Assembly: GCA_003562605.1 (NCBI GenBank)
Contig: PWUG01000269.1
Span: 1-6,558 of the forward strand
Reading direction: 5' to 3'
Length of the DNA stretch: 6,558 nt
Source: Syntrophomonadaceae bacterium
GTDB taxonomy: Bacteria; Bacillota_D; Dethiobacteria; DTU022
Numbering within the stretch: position 1 is the first letter of the stretch; every line of letters begins with the position of its first letter. Below the pieces are notes generated by a model. That model had not been told where the DNA came from and made no database searches. It saw only the letters and a list, made by a program, of their open reading frames with translations. Below are positions 1-5,525 of this stretch, piece by piece. Position numbers and translations under genes: made by a program.

Positions 1-891
1 CGTATAGGGATAGTCACTGATAGTGCAGCTGATCTCTCAGAGGAGCAGATAAGGAAGTACGATATAAGGGTAGTCCCACTAACGGTGCAGTTTGGCTCTG
101 AAAGCTATGCTGACGGAGTGGATATCTCGGTGGATGAGTTCTATGAGCAGCTTATGACAACCCAAGTTATGCCCCGGACTTCACAGCCATCTCCAAAGCA
201 GTTCCTAGATGTCTATGAAGCTCTTTTGCAGACACGAGATATCATCCTAAGCATTCATATCTCGGGCAGGTTAAGCGGCACGATCAACTCAGCCAAGGCA
301 GCAAGTGAGATGTTAGGTGCAGATGTTTCAATAGTAGATACGAAGACTGCTTCCCAGGGTGTAGCGAGATCAGTGCTCATCGCGGCTGAGGCTATTAGGC
401 GAGGATGGTCATTGAAGCAGGCACATAGGATGCTGCTTGAGTCCGTAAACAGCACATTTAGCGTGTTCTCCGTCGATACCCTCGAGTACCTTAAGCGCAG
501 TGGCAGAATAGGTAGAGCTGCATCGTACCTGGGTTCTATCCTAAGAGTCAAACCTATACTATACGCTGACTCTGATGGGATGGTGGCCCCGTACGGTAAG
601 GTTCTGGGTAGAACCAAGGTCATTCCTAAACTGATAGAGACGGCCCTAGAAAGAATGACTCCGGGAACAGCGGTCAACCTATCGGTCGTGCATTCTGGTG
701 CAGTTGATGCCGCACATGCTCTTTTCGCAGAGCTAAAGGACATATATGAAATAGCTGACCACCATATTGGCATGGTCGGACCTGCTATTGGTGCAAACAT
801 TGGCCCCGGAGCTCTTGGGCTGATGATTCAGCCTTCTTTTGAGGTGTTGGCTGAACAGGCCTCGAGCAAAGAAGAATGCAGTATCTCGTAA
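1..891 (+). CDS. DegV family fatty-acid-binding protein (FakB-like), 5' end cut by window edge
   Basis: The frame is open from base 1, so the true start lies just left of the window. The visible 296 codons begin RIGIVTDSAADLS, the usual DegV N-terminus, so only one or a few residues are missing; the GTG at 85 is internal. Landmarks in visible numbering: TDSAADL 6-12, RTSQPSP 59-65, the ISGRLSGT loop 87-94, VDTKTAS near 112-118, the YLKRSGRIG segment, and a C-terminal GPAIGANIGPGALG motif. DegV proteins bind a fatty acid in a buried tunnel; in Bacillota, FakB members present it to the kinase FakA, giving acyl-phosphate for phospholipid synthesis. No transmembrane segment is seen, so it should be cytosolic. 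Length is normal for the family. PlsY lies two genes downstream, which fits that role. The family call is firm. Fatty-acid specificity and the FakA partner are not visible here. Confidence 0.95.
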   Translation, partial: RIGIVTDSAADLSEEQIRKYDIRVVPLTVQFGSESYADGVDISVDEFYEQLMTTQVMPRTSQPSPKQFLDVYEALLQTRDIILSIHISGRLSGTINSAKAASEMLGADVSIVDTKTASQGVARSVLIAAEAIRRGWSLKQAHRMLLESVNSTFSVFSVDTLEYLKRSGRIGRAASYLGSILRVKPILYADSDGMVAPYGKVLGRTKVIPKLIETALERMTPGTAVNLSVVHSGAVDAAHALFAELKDIYEIADHHIGMVGPAIGANIGPGALGLMIQPSFEVLAEQASSKEECSIS

Positions 892-895
892 GTTT

Positions 896-900
896 GGAGG
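896..900 (+). promoter_or_regulatory. Shine-Dalgarno site deciding a TTG start
   Basis: GGAGG ends 8 bases before the TTG at 909-911 and follows the degV stop at 889-891. No comparable site precedes the in-frame ATG at 876. This favours initiation at 909, with translation following closely after degV. Confidence 0.7.
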
Positions 901-908
901 TCCTAATA

Positions 909-1433
909 TTGGATCAGGCTAGGTTGATAACTGTAATTGTCATAGTTCTTGGAGGCGTTTTAGTGCTGGCCAGCTACGCCCATGGTCTGATCACAAATCC
1001 CGGCAAAGCCTCAGCTTTGTGGGGCGGAGTCCCTCAGAGATGGCTTCCGCTATACACTGTGAGCATGTTCATGGCAGCAGCCGGCTATCTCTTGTTCACA
1101 TACTTCTTCTTGATTCACGCTCCGAATCTTGGTATTGCTATTGACTACAGGGTCTTGGCTGTAATCTATGCATCAATTCTGGTCCCATCTGCCTTATGGA
1201 TGCCTCTGACTATTCAGATGGTATCAAACCCAACTCCCGAGATATGGGTCTTCATCAGGGTTATCTTAATTCTTGTCGGACTGGCAGCAGTTGCCGTGGT
1301 TATTACACTGCTTTCACTTAGGCCTATTTCTCAAGGTGCCTTATTCTGGGTGACACTGGCTGGTAGTGTAGGCTTCTTGATACATACGGCGGTTCTCGAT
1401 GCAATTGTGTGGCCACTGCTGTTCAGCAGATGA
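909..1433 (+). CDS. Five-helix integral membrane protein of unknown function
   Basis: I do not recognise this family. With the TTG start at 909, supported by GGAGG at 896-900, the protein has 174 residues; an ATG at 876 would add 11 residues overlapping degV and lacks a good ribosome site. It is very hydrophobic, with about five predicted helices near residues 6-27, 46-69, 80-103, 112-136 and 143-170. Notable residues are SYAHG at the end of helix 1, a GVPQRWLP segment before helix 2, PSALWMP in helix 3, and a C-terminal HTAVLDAIVWP containing His and Asp inside the membrane. It begins 17 bases after degV and is followed by plsY, so a link to membrane lipids is possible by context only. Size and helix number recall TspO, but the conserved TspO Trp/Pro pattern is not evident. 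Confidence 0.85.
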   Translation: MDQARLITVIVIVLGGVLVLASYAHGLITNPGKASALWGGVPQRWLPLYTVSMFMAAAGYLLFTYFFLIHAPNLGIAIDYRVLAVIYASILVPSALWMPLTIQMVSNPTPEIWVFIRVILILVGLAAVAVVITLLSLRPISQGALFWVTLAGSVGFLIHTAVLDAIVWPLLFSR

Positions 1434-1566
1434 GTATGCAGATGGGCCGCCCTCTCTCTTTTCTGTGTTGGTAAGCGCTTGAGTTACACACGCGATCCGG
1501 GCAAATATCTGGGATTACTTGAACATTGCCTGCACAGGAGCTAGTTTTGCAAGGGATGATGAGTAA

Positions 1567-2166
1567 TTGGAAGGCCTACTAGCTATTCTGTCTTCGTACA
1601 TACTTGGTTCCATTTCTTTCGGCTACTTGGCCGGCAAGCTTGTCACTGGTATTGATATTCGTGAGTACGGTAGTACCAGCACTGGCACCACAAATACTCT
1701 AAGGATTATTGGAGTAATCCCTGCGATTATAGTCATGATTCTGGATATTGCCAAGGGGATCATTGCTGTTCTCATTGCACAGCTAGTAGCGAATCACGGC
1801 ATGTATGTGCTTCTATCCGGCTTGGCAGTGGTGGCTGGGCATAACTGGCCCCTTTTCCTAAGATTCCGCGGCGGGCGTGGTTCTGCTACCATTGTAGGCG
1901 TTTTGATTGCCTTGGTGCCGAAGATTAGCGTAATCGTTATGCTGGTGGGGATATCAATAACCGTCTTAACTCGATATGTTTCCCTCGGTTCTATTATAGC
2001 AGCGTTACTTCTGCCGATATTAATGTTGATTTACAGCATGCCTTCAGAACATGTTGTGTTTGGCTCGGCTTTGGGTATTCTGCTCATATACCAGCACAGA
2101 TCGAACATAAGGCGGCTGTTGTCAGGCACCGAGAATAGAATAGGTACGAGCAAAAGACGGGAATGA
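1567..2166 (+). CDS. plsY: Glycerol-3-phosphate acyltransferase PlsY (acyl-phosphate dependent)
   Basis: This membrane enzyme transfers an acyl chain from acyl-phosphate to the sn-1 position of glycerol-3-phosphate, the first committed step of bacterial phospholipid synthesis. The 199 residues match the family length. Family marks: an N-terminal helix with LGSISFGYLAGK (13-24); IDIREYGS (29-36) running into the first catalytic loop STSTGTTN (36-43); D60-x2-K63-G64; the second loop GHNWPLFLRFRGGRGSAT (91-108); and the C-terminal H177..N180..R loop ending near E189. The usual first loop is GSGNxGATN, so G-N is replaced here by T-S; the catalytic Ser, Gly and final Asn remain. An in-frame TAA at 1564-1566 directly precedes the TTG at 1567, and AAGGG at 1551-1555 is a plausible ribosome site, so TTG is the likely start. 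The gene is 133 bases downstream of the membrane protein gene. Confidence 0.93.
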   Translation: MEGLLAILSSYILGSISFGYLAGKLVTGIDIREYGSTSTGTTNTLRIIGVIPAIIVMILDIAKGIIAVLIAQLVANHGMYVLLSGLAVVAGHNWPLFLRFRGGRGSATIVGVLIALVPKISVIVMLVGISITVLTRYVSLGSIIAALLLPILMLIYSMPSEHVVFGSALGILLIYQHRSNIRRLLSGTENRIGTSKRRE

Positions 2167-2180
2167 CCTTAAGGCGACGC

Positions 2181-2588
2181 CTATATAAACCTTTGGATTA
2201 TCAAATAACTGATCAGTGATGTAGCTCCGCATAGTAGAGTGCCCCAGGCAATATCTATTACTGTGATTACCACGGGCCAATTCTTAATTGTGGCTAGGTT
2301 AGTGAGGTCGTATGTAGCATAGGTGATAAGGCCGAAGAAAGCACCTGCGAGGAGCGCGAACTGCCAACTGCCCCGATCCAGAGCTGGAACTATCACAAAG
2401 AACATCAGCCCAACGATGAAAACCGCATAGAAGCCCAAGGCTACTGGTAGATTGAACCTCTCCTTTAGCAAGAAACCTATCTGGTCCTGGTATAATTTGC
2501 TGGCCACCATACCTATCCACACTACATCAATGACAAGAAAGACCCCCAACGCAACCAGATATCCTTTGAAAACCTGTGCAAACTCCAC
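2181..2588 (-). CDS. DUF2177 family membrane protein
   Basis: The 135-residue sequence looks like the DUF2177 family, of unknown function: four helices (about 8-29, 48-70, 77-97, 106-133), D21xxW24 in helix 1, the conserved stretch YATYDLTNLATIKNWP (90-105), and D112xxWG near the last helix. Its length matches the family. The start is a GTG at 2588 preceded by a GGGGGT ribosome-site-like stretch; an in-frame stop lies further upstream with no ATG between. It is the last gene of a minus-strand series and ends 14 bases from plsY, end to end, with only a weak short inverted repeat between them. No enzymatic residues can be assigned; it is probably an inner-membrane protein. Confidence 0.88.
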   Translation of the reverse strand: MEFAQVFKGYLVALGVFLVIDVVWIGMVASKLYQDQIGFLLKERFNLPVALGFYAVFIVGLMFFVIVPALDRGSWQFALLAGAFFGLITYATYDLTNLATIKNWPVVITVIDIAWGTLLCGATSLISYLIIQRFI

Positions 2589-2607
2589 AAACTTACCCCC
2601 ATTCCCG

Positions 2608-2629
2608 CCTGTCTTTGCGAAAAAGCAGG
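2608..2629 (-). other. Small imperfect hairpin upstream of the DUF2177 gene
   Basis: CCTG-t-CTTT and AAAG-CAGG can pair as eight base pairs with one bulged base around a five-base loop. It lies in the 77-base gap between the desulforedoxin-like gene and the DUF2177 gene on the minus strand. No run of T follows on either strand, so it is not a clear terminator; it could be a processing or leader structure. Confidence 0.3.
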
Positions 2630-2665
2630 TCGGACGAGATCATTTATGATCCCTCGACGCGTAGC

Positions 2666-2788
2666 TCACTCATCCTTCATATCCATATCCATGCCGCAAC
2701 ACACTAGCGTACCAAAAGATCCGTTAATCACCTTAACTACGTTGCCGCACTTACTGCACTCATATATCTTGCCGGTCTCTGCAGGCAT
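2666..2788 (-). CDS. Desulforedoxin-like small metal-binding protein (40 aa)
   Basis: This gene is easily missed because of its length. It reads MPAETGKIYECSKCGNVVKV, then a short loop and TLVCCGMDMDM, ending after 40 residues. C11-x2-C14 and the adjacent C30-C31-G32 are the iron-ligand pattern of desulforedoxin and of the N-terminal domain of desulfoferrodoxin (superoxide reductase); such sites bind iron in an FeS4 centre. Desulforedoxin itself is a dimer of about 36 residues, so a stand-alone 40-residue form is complete. The C-terminal superoxide reductase domain is absent. AGGGGGTG precedes the ATG at a good distance. The gene lies 86 bases downstream of the TspO-like gene and 77 bases upstream of the DUF2177 gene, all on the minus strand. 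A redox or electron-transfer role is inferred from the family. Confidence 0.88.
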   Translation of the reverse strand: MPAETGKIYECSKCGNVVKVINGSFGTLVCCGMDMDMKDE

Positions 2789-2874
2789 TCGAACACCCCC
2801 TGTCTCGGAAAACTAGCTCCTTGATCATGATTCCATCGCCGGGTGGCCAAATGTGTGATGCTTTCATTACACAG

Positions 2875-3678
2875 CTAACGGCCTGTGTGTGACAGCTCAA
2901 TCTTATGGGCCACTGCCCAAACCATAAAGGCCACAACCAAACCCATTCCAAGTACTGAGCTAAGGGCGACCATCAGATCTGGTGGCTCTACTATAACTAA
3001 CCTTTTGAACGTGATTCCAAAAAGAGCCCATAACGACACAAGACCGACAGCCAAATCTCTCCGCAAGACCAAGAAGCCTACCGTCAGCAATGCAGCCACC
3101 ATGATCATAATGATGGTCCAGGTTTGCGGTGAGAGTCCCCCTCCATCCCAACCAATGTAAACCAAGAGTGCGCTAACGTTCGCAATGGTTGCAATGCTAA
3201 TCCACCCAAGATACATTCGGAATGGTAAGTACACAAACAGATTGCTGGCAAGGGATACTCGACGCCGACCTACATCAAGATTCAGGTAGATTTTTATTAA
3301 AGTGATTAACAGTGCGGTCATTATCAATACAGACAGATGGATATGCATATAGTGCCATGCAACTATCCAGCCAGCATTGAAAATGCAGGATACGAAGAAC
3401 AGATAGCCTATCTCATGGACAAAGAGCATGTTGTGTCCACGGGAACGGAAGAAGAGCCCTCTTGACTGGTATACGCAAAACCCCAGCAGCGAAAGATAGA
3501 TGAGGCCCCATATTGAAAAGGTGAAACCGGCAGGCGTGAACAAGCTGGGATACATGTCAGACAACTCTTGTGTGGATACGTTGTTGATAGGCATGGCGTT
3601 AGCAGCGTAGTTCATACCCAGCATCACTGCAAAACCTAGTAGGTTGAGAGCTTGAAGGGTCACCTGTCTGGCATGCAT
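2875..3678 (-). CDS. TspO/MBR-related (tryptophan-rich sensory type) membrane protein, long form
   Basis: The protein has 267 residues, against about 150-160 for classical TspO, and about eight predicted helices (near 10-28, 50-70, 88-110, 112-132, 147-172, 186-204, 208-226, 235-257). The segment SLFTPAGFTFSIWGLIYL (45-62), NAGWIVAWHY (101-110) and LPFRMYLGWISIATIANVSALL (151-172) resemble the long TspO/MBR-like proteins of Gram-positive bacteria. TspO relatives bind tetrapyrroles or hydrophobic ligands; the function of the long form is not established. The ATG at 3678 follows GGAGG at 7 bases, so the start is well set. It is the first gene of the minus-strand series 3678 to 2181, and its upstream region carries one copy of the dispersed repeat. 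Family call fairly sure; role unknown. Confidence 0.82.
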   Translation of the reverse strand: MHARQVTLQALNLLGFAVMLGMNYAANAMPINNVSTQELSDMYPSLFTPAGFTFSIWGLIYLSLLGFCVYQSRGLFFRSRGHNMLFVHEIGYLFFVSCIFNAGWIVAWHYMHIHLSVLIMTALLITLIKIYLNLDVGRRRVSLASNLFVYLPFRMYLGWISIATIANVSALLVYIGWDGGGLSPQTWTIIMIMVAALLTVGFLVLRRDLAVGLVSLWALFGITFKRLVIVEPPDLMVALSSVLGMGLVVAFMVWAVAHKIELSHTGR

Positions 3679-4048
3679 TGCGCCGCCTCCATTTCCTAGC
3701 AGTGTTCCCCATAAACCAATGCATTACCTTCATCAGCAGCTGAGGTCGTCTCAAAACCCCTGGTCCGGACCTTTGCGCTATTACCCGGCGCAGTTGACTT
3801 CTGTAGCCTGGACATCTGCAACTCTAGAGACGCATCACTGGAGCAACTGCTCTCGTTCCTGCTATTACCACCCCCACAGCAAGGGCCCCGAGCTCTCAAC
3901 GGGAACCCTCCCCCTTCACGCTACGCAGGTATTTGAGAAGAGAGAGCAAAGAAGGAACTCTTGGGGTAGCTTCGCAAGGTTAGGATTGCTATTTAGCACT
4001 TTGCCTACTGGGAGGTGGCACTATGCTAGAGATGAAGGAGGAGAAGGT
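3679..4048. other. Gene-free divergent intergenic region with a repeat copy
   Basis: These 370 bases separate the TspO-like gene (minus) from the zinc-ribbon gene (plus). An open frame from 3719 runs into the zinc-ribbon gene, but its upstream part has no family character, the clear ribosome site lies just before 4049, and the composition does not look coding. The region should contain the promoters for both directions. I found no convincing -35/-10 pair. The repeat copy is at 3881-3931, and short inverted repeats lie at 3988-4020. Confidence 0.6.
3881..3931. repeat. Dispersed repeat, copy A
   Basis: This 51-base stretch matches 5533-5585 in the same orientation at about 40 positions by eye. 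Shared blocks are AAGGGCCCC, AGCT, CGGGA, TCCCC and, at the end, ACGCT-x-CGCAGGTA. The flanks are unrelated. Read on the minus strand it forms a hairpin with GGGTTCCCG and CGGGGCCC arms (one bulge, one G-U pair), like the terminator stem of copy B, but only two T residues follow, so it should not terminate. It lies about 200 bases upstream of the TspO-like gene, possibly in its leader. Confidence 0.7.
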
Positions 4049-4336
4049 ATGGCATCAAACCAACCTGAAGTGGAACGTTGTCCTAAGTGCGGCTCTGAGC
4101 GTATTCGAAAGGAGCGAATCAGCTCGTCCATAGCATACGGCCTGTTGTTAATAGGGCTCATTGTGGTTCTCCTATGGCCTAACTTCGATGAAGTTTCAAA
4201 CGTATGGAAAGTTGCGGGATTCATCGGCCTTGTTGTGGGATTGGGTTCAGTTTGGTTTGGCTTATCAGCTTTGCTGGGAAAGAGGGTACCTATGGCAAGA
4301 TGTCTAGACTGTAACTATGAGTGGCCTTGGGGATAG
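4049..4336 (+). CDS. Small membrane protein with split zinc ribbon
   Basis: The 95 residues start at the ATG at 4049, which follows the AAGGAGGAGAAGG ribosome site at 4035-4047. The N-terminal knuckle CPKCG (C11, C14) and C-terminal knuckle CLDC (C85, C88) would together make a four-Cys zinc ribbon. Between them lie two hydrophobic helices, about 27-44 and 54-76, separated by a short WPNFDEVSNVWK loop. With a helical hairpin, both ends lie on the same side of the membrane, so the halves can meet in the cytoplasm. I do not recognise a named family. The longer frame from 3719 is rejected as non-coding upstream. It precedes two other Cys-containing small genes on the same strand. Confidence 0.83.
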   Translation: MASNQPEVERCPKCGSERIRKERISSSIAYGLLLIGLIVVLLWPNFDEVSNVWKVAGFIGLVVGLGSVWFGLSALLGKRVPMARCLDCNYEWPWG

Positions 4337-4394
4337 CGGGCCTTCATTCCCCTATGGGGCTGCAGACACCCCGGCCGGACAGGGCTCTGGGCCG

Positions 4395-4412
4395 ATACAT
4401 GATATAGTGTAT
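4395..4412. promoter_or_regulatory. Imperfect 18-base dyad upstream of the 4451 gene, possible operator
   Basis: ATACA-tg-ATAT-ag-TGTAT is symmetric at 14 of 18 positions and lies 39 bases before the start codon. It contains a -10-like TATAGT at 4403-4408, but no good -35 box lies at normal spacing. A repressor or activator site is possible; the regulator is unknown. Confidence 0.35.
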
Positions 4413-4450
4413 GCGTTAGGATATACCATTATGCTGAAGGAGTGTGAACT

Positions 4451-4783
4451 ATGAGAATCGATATCGAGAAGAGCAGGGTAACCCTATTTCCTGAAACAGC
4501 AGAGGAGCGCGCAAAGGTCGAGGCCGTGTGGAGAATACTGGTAGATTGTGTAGGAGACAGCCGGAAGCTAGTTCCCATTGGTGAGTATATTCCACATAAG
4601 GATGAAAACGCATCGGCATCATTTCACATCGAGGGCCTAGATCCCGAAGAGCAATCATTTCCTGATGTTACAGTTCAGGATAGCACGCAGGTCCACTGCA
4701 GGATATGCAATAAGCTCCTGTCCCTTGAGGCCGGTGACACTATACCTGTTTGCTGCGGACAAATGATGGAGGTTATTGACTAA
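4451..4783 (+). CDS. Small protein with C-terminal desulforedoxin-like metal site
   Basis: The protein has 110 residues; the ATG follows AAGGAG at 4437-4442 by 8 bases. The last 30 residues, VHCRICNKLLSLEAGDTIPV followed by CCGQMMEV, hold C83-x2-C86 and C101-C102-G103, the same ligand spacing style as desulforedoxin, so an iron or zinc Cys4 site is likely. Residues 1-80 form a separate part: a short strand, a charged helix around PETAEERAKVEAVWRILVDC (14-33), then a strand-rich segment through IPHKDENASASFHIEGLDPE. I do not recognise this N-terminal part. No signal peptide or membrane segment is seen, so it is probably cytosolic. The dyad at 4395-4412 precedes it and the 56-residue Cys protein gene follows 56 bases later. 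Redox, metal storage or a structural knuckle are all possible. Confidence 0.87.
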   Translation: MRIDIEKSRVTLFPETAEERAKVEAVWRILVDCVGDSRKLVPIGEYIPHKDENASASFHIEGLDPEEQSFPDVTVQDSTQVHCRICNKLLSLEAGDTIPVCCGQMMEVID

Positions 4784-4839
4784 GGCGTAGGTCGAAATGG
4801 ACTCTCGCAGGTACGTTACATAAGACAGGAGTTGTGGGT

Positions 4840-5010
4840 ATGTGCAGCAATAGCGTTGGCCGACAGCCATCGTTGAAGGGGTTTTTCAGCAACTGGAAGA
4901 CAAACAGAGCCCGTTTTCCTTCCAAGATTAGGATGGCCGTACGAAACAACCTGATCAAGATAATAAGACGTCAAAGCTGCTGCGGGAACTACGATCAGGT
5001 GGGGTGCTGA
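4840..5010 (+). CDS. 56-residue basic protein with C-terminal CCGNYxxxGC motif
   Basis: The ATG at 4840 is preceded by AGGAG at 4827-4831, and the frame ends in TGA at 5008-5010. The protein is short and basic. It starts MCSNSVG, continues with an aromatic and basic helix-like part (SLKGFFSNWKTNRARFPSKI, 11-30, then MAVRNNLIKIIRR, 31-43), and ends QSCCGNYDQVGC. Its cysteines are C2, C47, C48 and C56. The ending C-C-G-N-Y-x3-G-C looks like a conserved metal or disulfide site. I have an unverified impression that similar small proteins ending in CCGN(Y/H)GxPGC occur in anaerobes, but I cannot name a family. It is too short for most ORF cut-offs. It follows the desulforedoxin-like gene by 56 bases and may share its transcript. 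Confidence 0.72.
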   Translation: MCSNSVGRQPSLKGFFSNWKTNRARFPSKIRMAVRNNLIKIIRRQSCCGNYDQVGC

Positions 5011-5016
5011 GTCACC

Positions 5017-5039
5017 AAGGAGGTGCCTAGTTCAGGCAC
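5017..5039 (+). other. Orphan perfect Shine-Dalgarno sequence overlapping a hairpin
   Basis: AAGGAGGTG at 5017-5025 is complementary to nine bases of the 16S rRNA anti-SD end. Its last three bases form part of GTGCCT-agttc-AGGCAC, a perfect six-pair stem at 5023-5039. No start codon with a usable frame lies at normal distance downstream. No T run follows, so it is a poor terminator. Confidence 0.4.
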
Positions 5040-5098
5040 AAGAAAGGGATAAGAGTGGCTGATAGTTTTTCTCACAGCCAGAGACTGACCCTTAAGGC

Positions 5099-5176
5099 AT
5101 GCCTGTCCAGAAGAGGAAGAGGACGTATACTCCCCCGAGGGTGAAGGCTTGCAGTCGCAACATCTTTACCGGGTGA
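5099..5176 (+). CDS. Doubtful 25-residue ORF
   Basis: It reads MPVQKRKRTYTPPRVKACSR and then NIFTG before TGA. The KRTYTPPRV start resembles the leader ends of some ribosomally made peptide precursors, but the frame is very short, the only SD-like bases (AAGG) abut the ATG, and no modification enzymes are present in the window. It may be chance or a decayed gene. Confidence 0.15.
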   Translation: MPVQKRKRTYTPPRVKACSRNIFTG

Positions 5177-5273
5177 GAACTAGTGGGAACCTTCTAGCAC
5201 GAAGTGCGTTAGCACCGTCAAGCTGTTGCCAGCAGATTCCGCTATCTCATCTGCCCTTCTCTTGTAGGCTTAG

Positions 5274-5411
5274 ATGCTAAGGCTGTGGCCCGGATTAACA
5301 GGATACGAGCTAGCTGCATATGTGGGAGGCTTCTTAGGTGGTCTTGCCGCAGCCCCACTAGGCGTAGGATATGCTCTGCAAGTTGCAGCTAGAGCAGGGA
5401 GGAATGAATAG
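5274..5411 (+). CDS. Possible 45-residue glycine-rich membrane peptide
   Basis: ATG at 5274 directly follows an in-frame TAG, and the frame ends in TAG at 5409. The product has one hydrophobic segment, about residues 11-37, with glycine-zipper spacing (AAYVGGFLGGLAAAPLGVGY), a polar N-terminus containing W5 and P6, and a basic RAGRNE tail. This composition is unlike chance translation and suggests a small membrane or bacteriocin-like peptide. The ribosome site is weak (only TAGG about 8 bases upstream) and no related gene is nearby. I give it as a candidate only. Confidence 0.35.
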   Translation: MLRLWPGLTGYELAAYVGGFLGGLAAAPLGVGYALQVAARAGRNE

Positions 5412-5525
5412 CGTTCGACCTGCTCAATAAGCTGGCCACAGTTGATGGGGTTACCCAGGTGAATACTTCTCTTGTTCTGGATACCCAAAAGAAGCTTTGA
5501 TTGGGCAGTGGGCAAATAGTTTCCC

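Larger units (their letters stand above)
5011..5273. other. Intergenic stretch, mostly unexplained
   Basis: No convincing gene is seen in these 263 bases. They hold the orphan Shine-Dalgarno hairpin at 5017-5039, a longer inverted repeat (TGGCTG at 5055-5060 with CAGCCA around a T-rich loop), a 25-codon ORF at 5099-5176, and a GCAC-gaa-GTGC hairpin near 5197-5207. A second frame from a TTG near 5149 to 5280 would encode a Cys-containing peptide, with no family support. Confidence 0.5.

Noticed and set aside
255..800. 181-codon minus-strand frame inside degV
   Set aside because: It is antisense to a clear DegV coding region and has no family features or ribosome site of its own.
1479..1508. 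Promoter for plsY (TTGAGT, 18 bases, AAATAT)
   Set aside because: Both boxes are poor matches, and such pairs are expected by chance in a 133-base gap; not strong enough to list.
2166..2181. Bidirectional terminator between plsY and the DUF2177 gene
   Set aside because: The inverted repeat AGGC-gac-GCCT is only four pairs long and lacks a T run.
3690..4020. T-box or cobalamin riboswitch in the divergent region
   Set aside because: The T-box core AGGGTGGNACCGCG and the B12-box core are absent on both strands; only short partial resemblances were found.
3719..4048. N-terminal extension of the zinc-ribbon protein (open frame from 3719)
   Set aside because: The extension is rich in His, Ser, Pro and Trp without domain character, includes a dispersed repeat, and the strong ribosome site is at 4035-4047 just before the ATG at 4049.
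5183..5216. Third copy of the dispersed repeat
   Set aside because: GGGAACCTTC and scattered TGCG/ACCG matches are too short, and the spacing is inconsistent with the other two copies.
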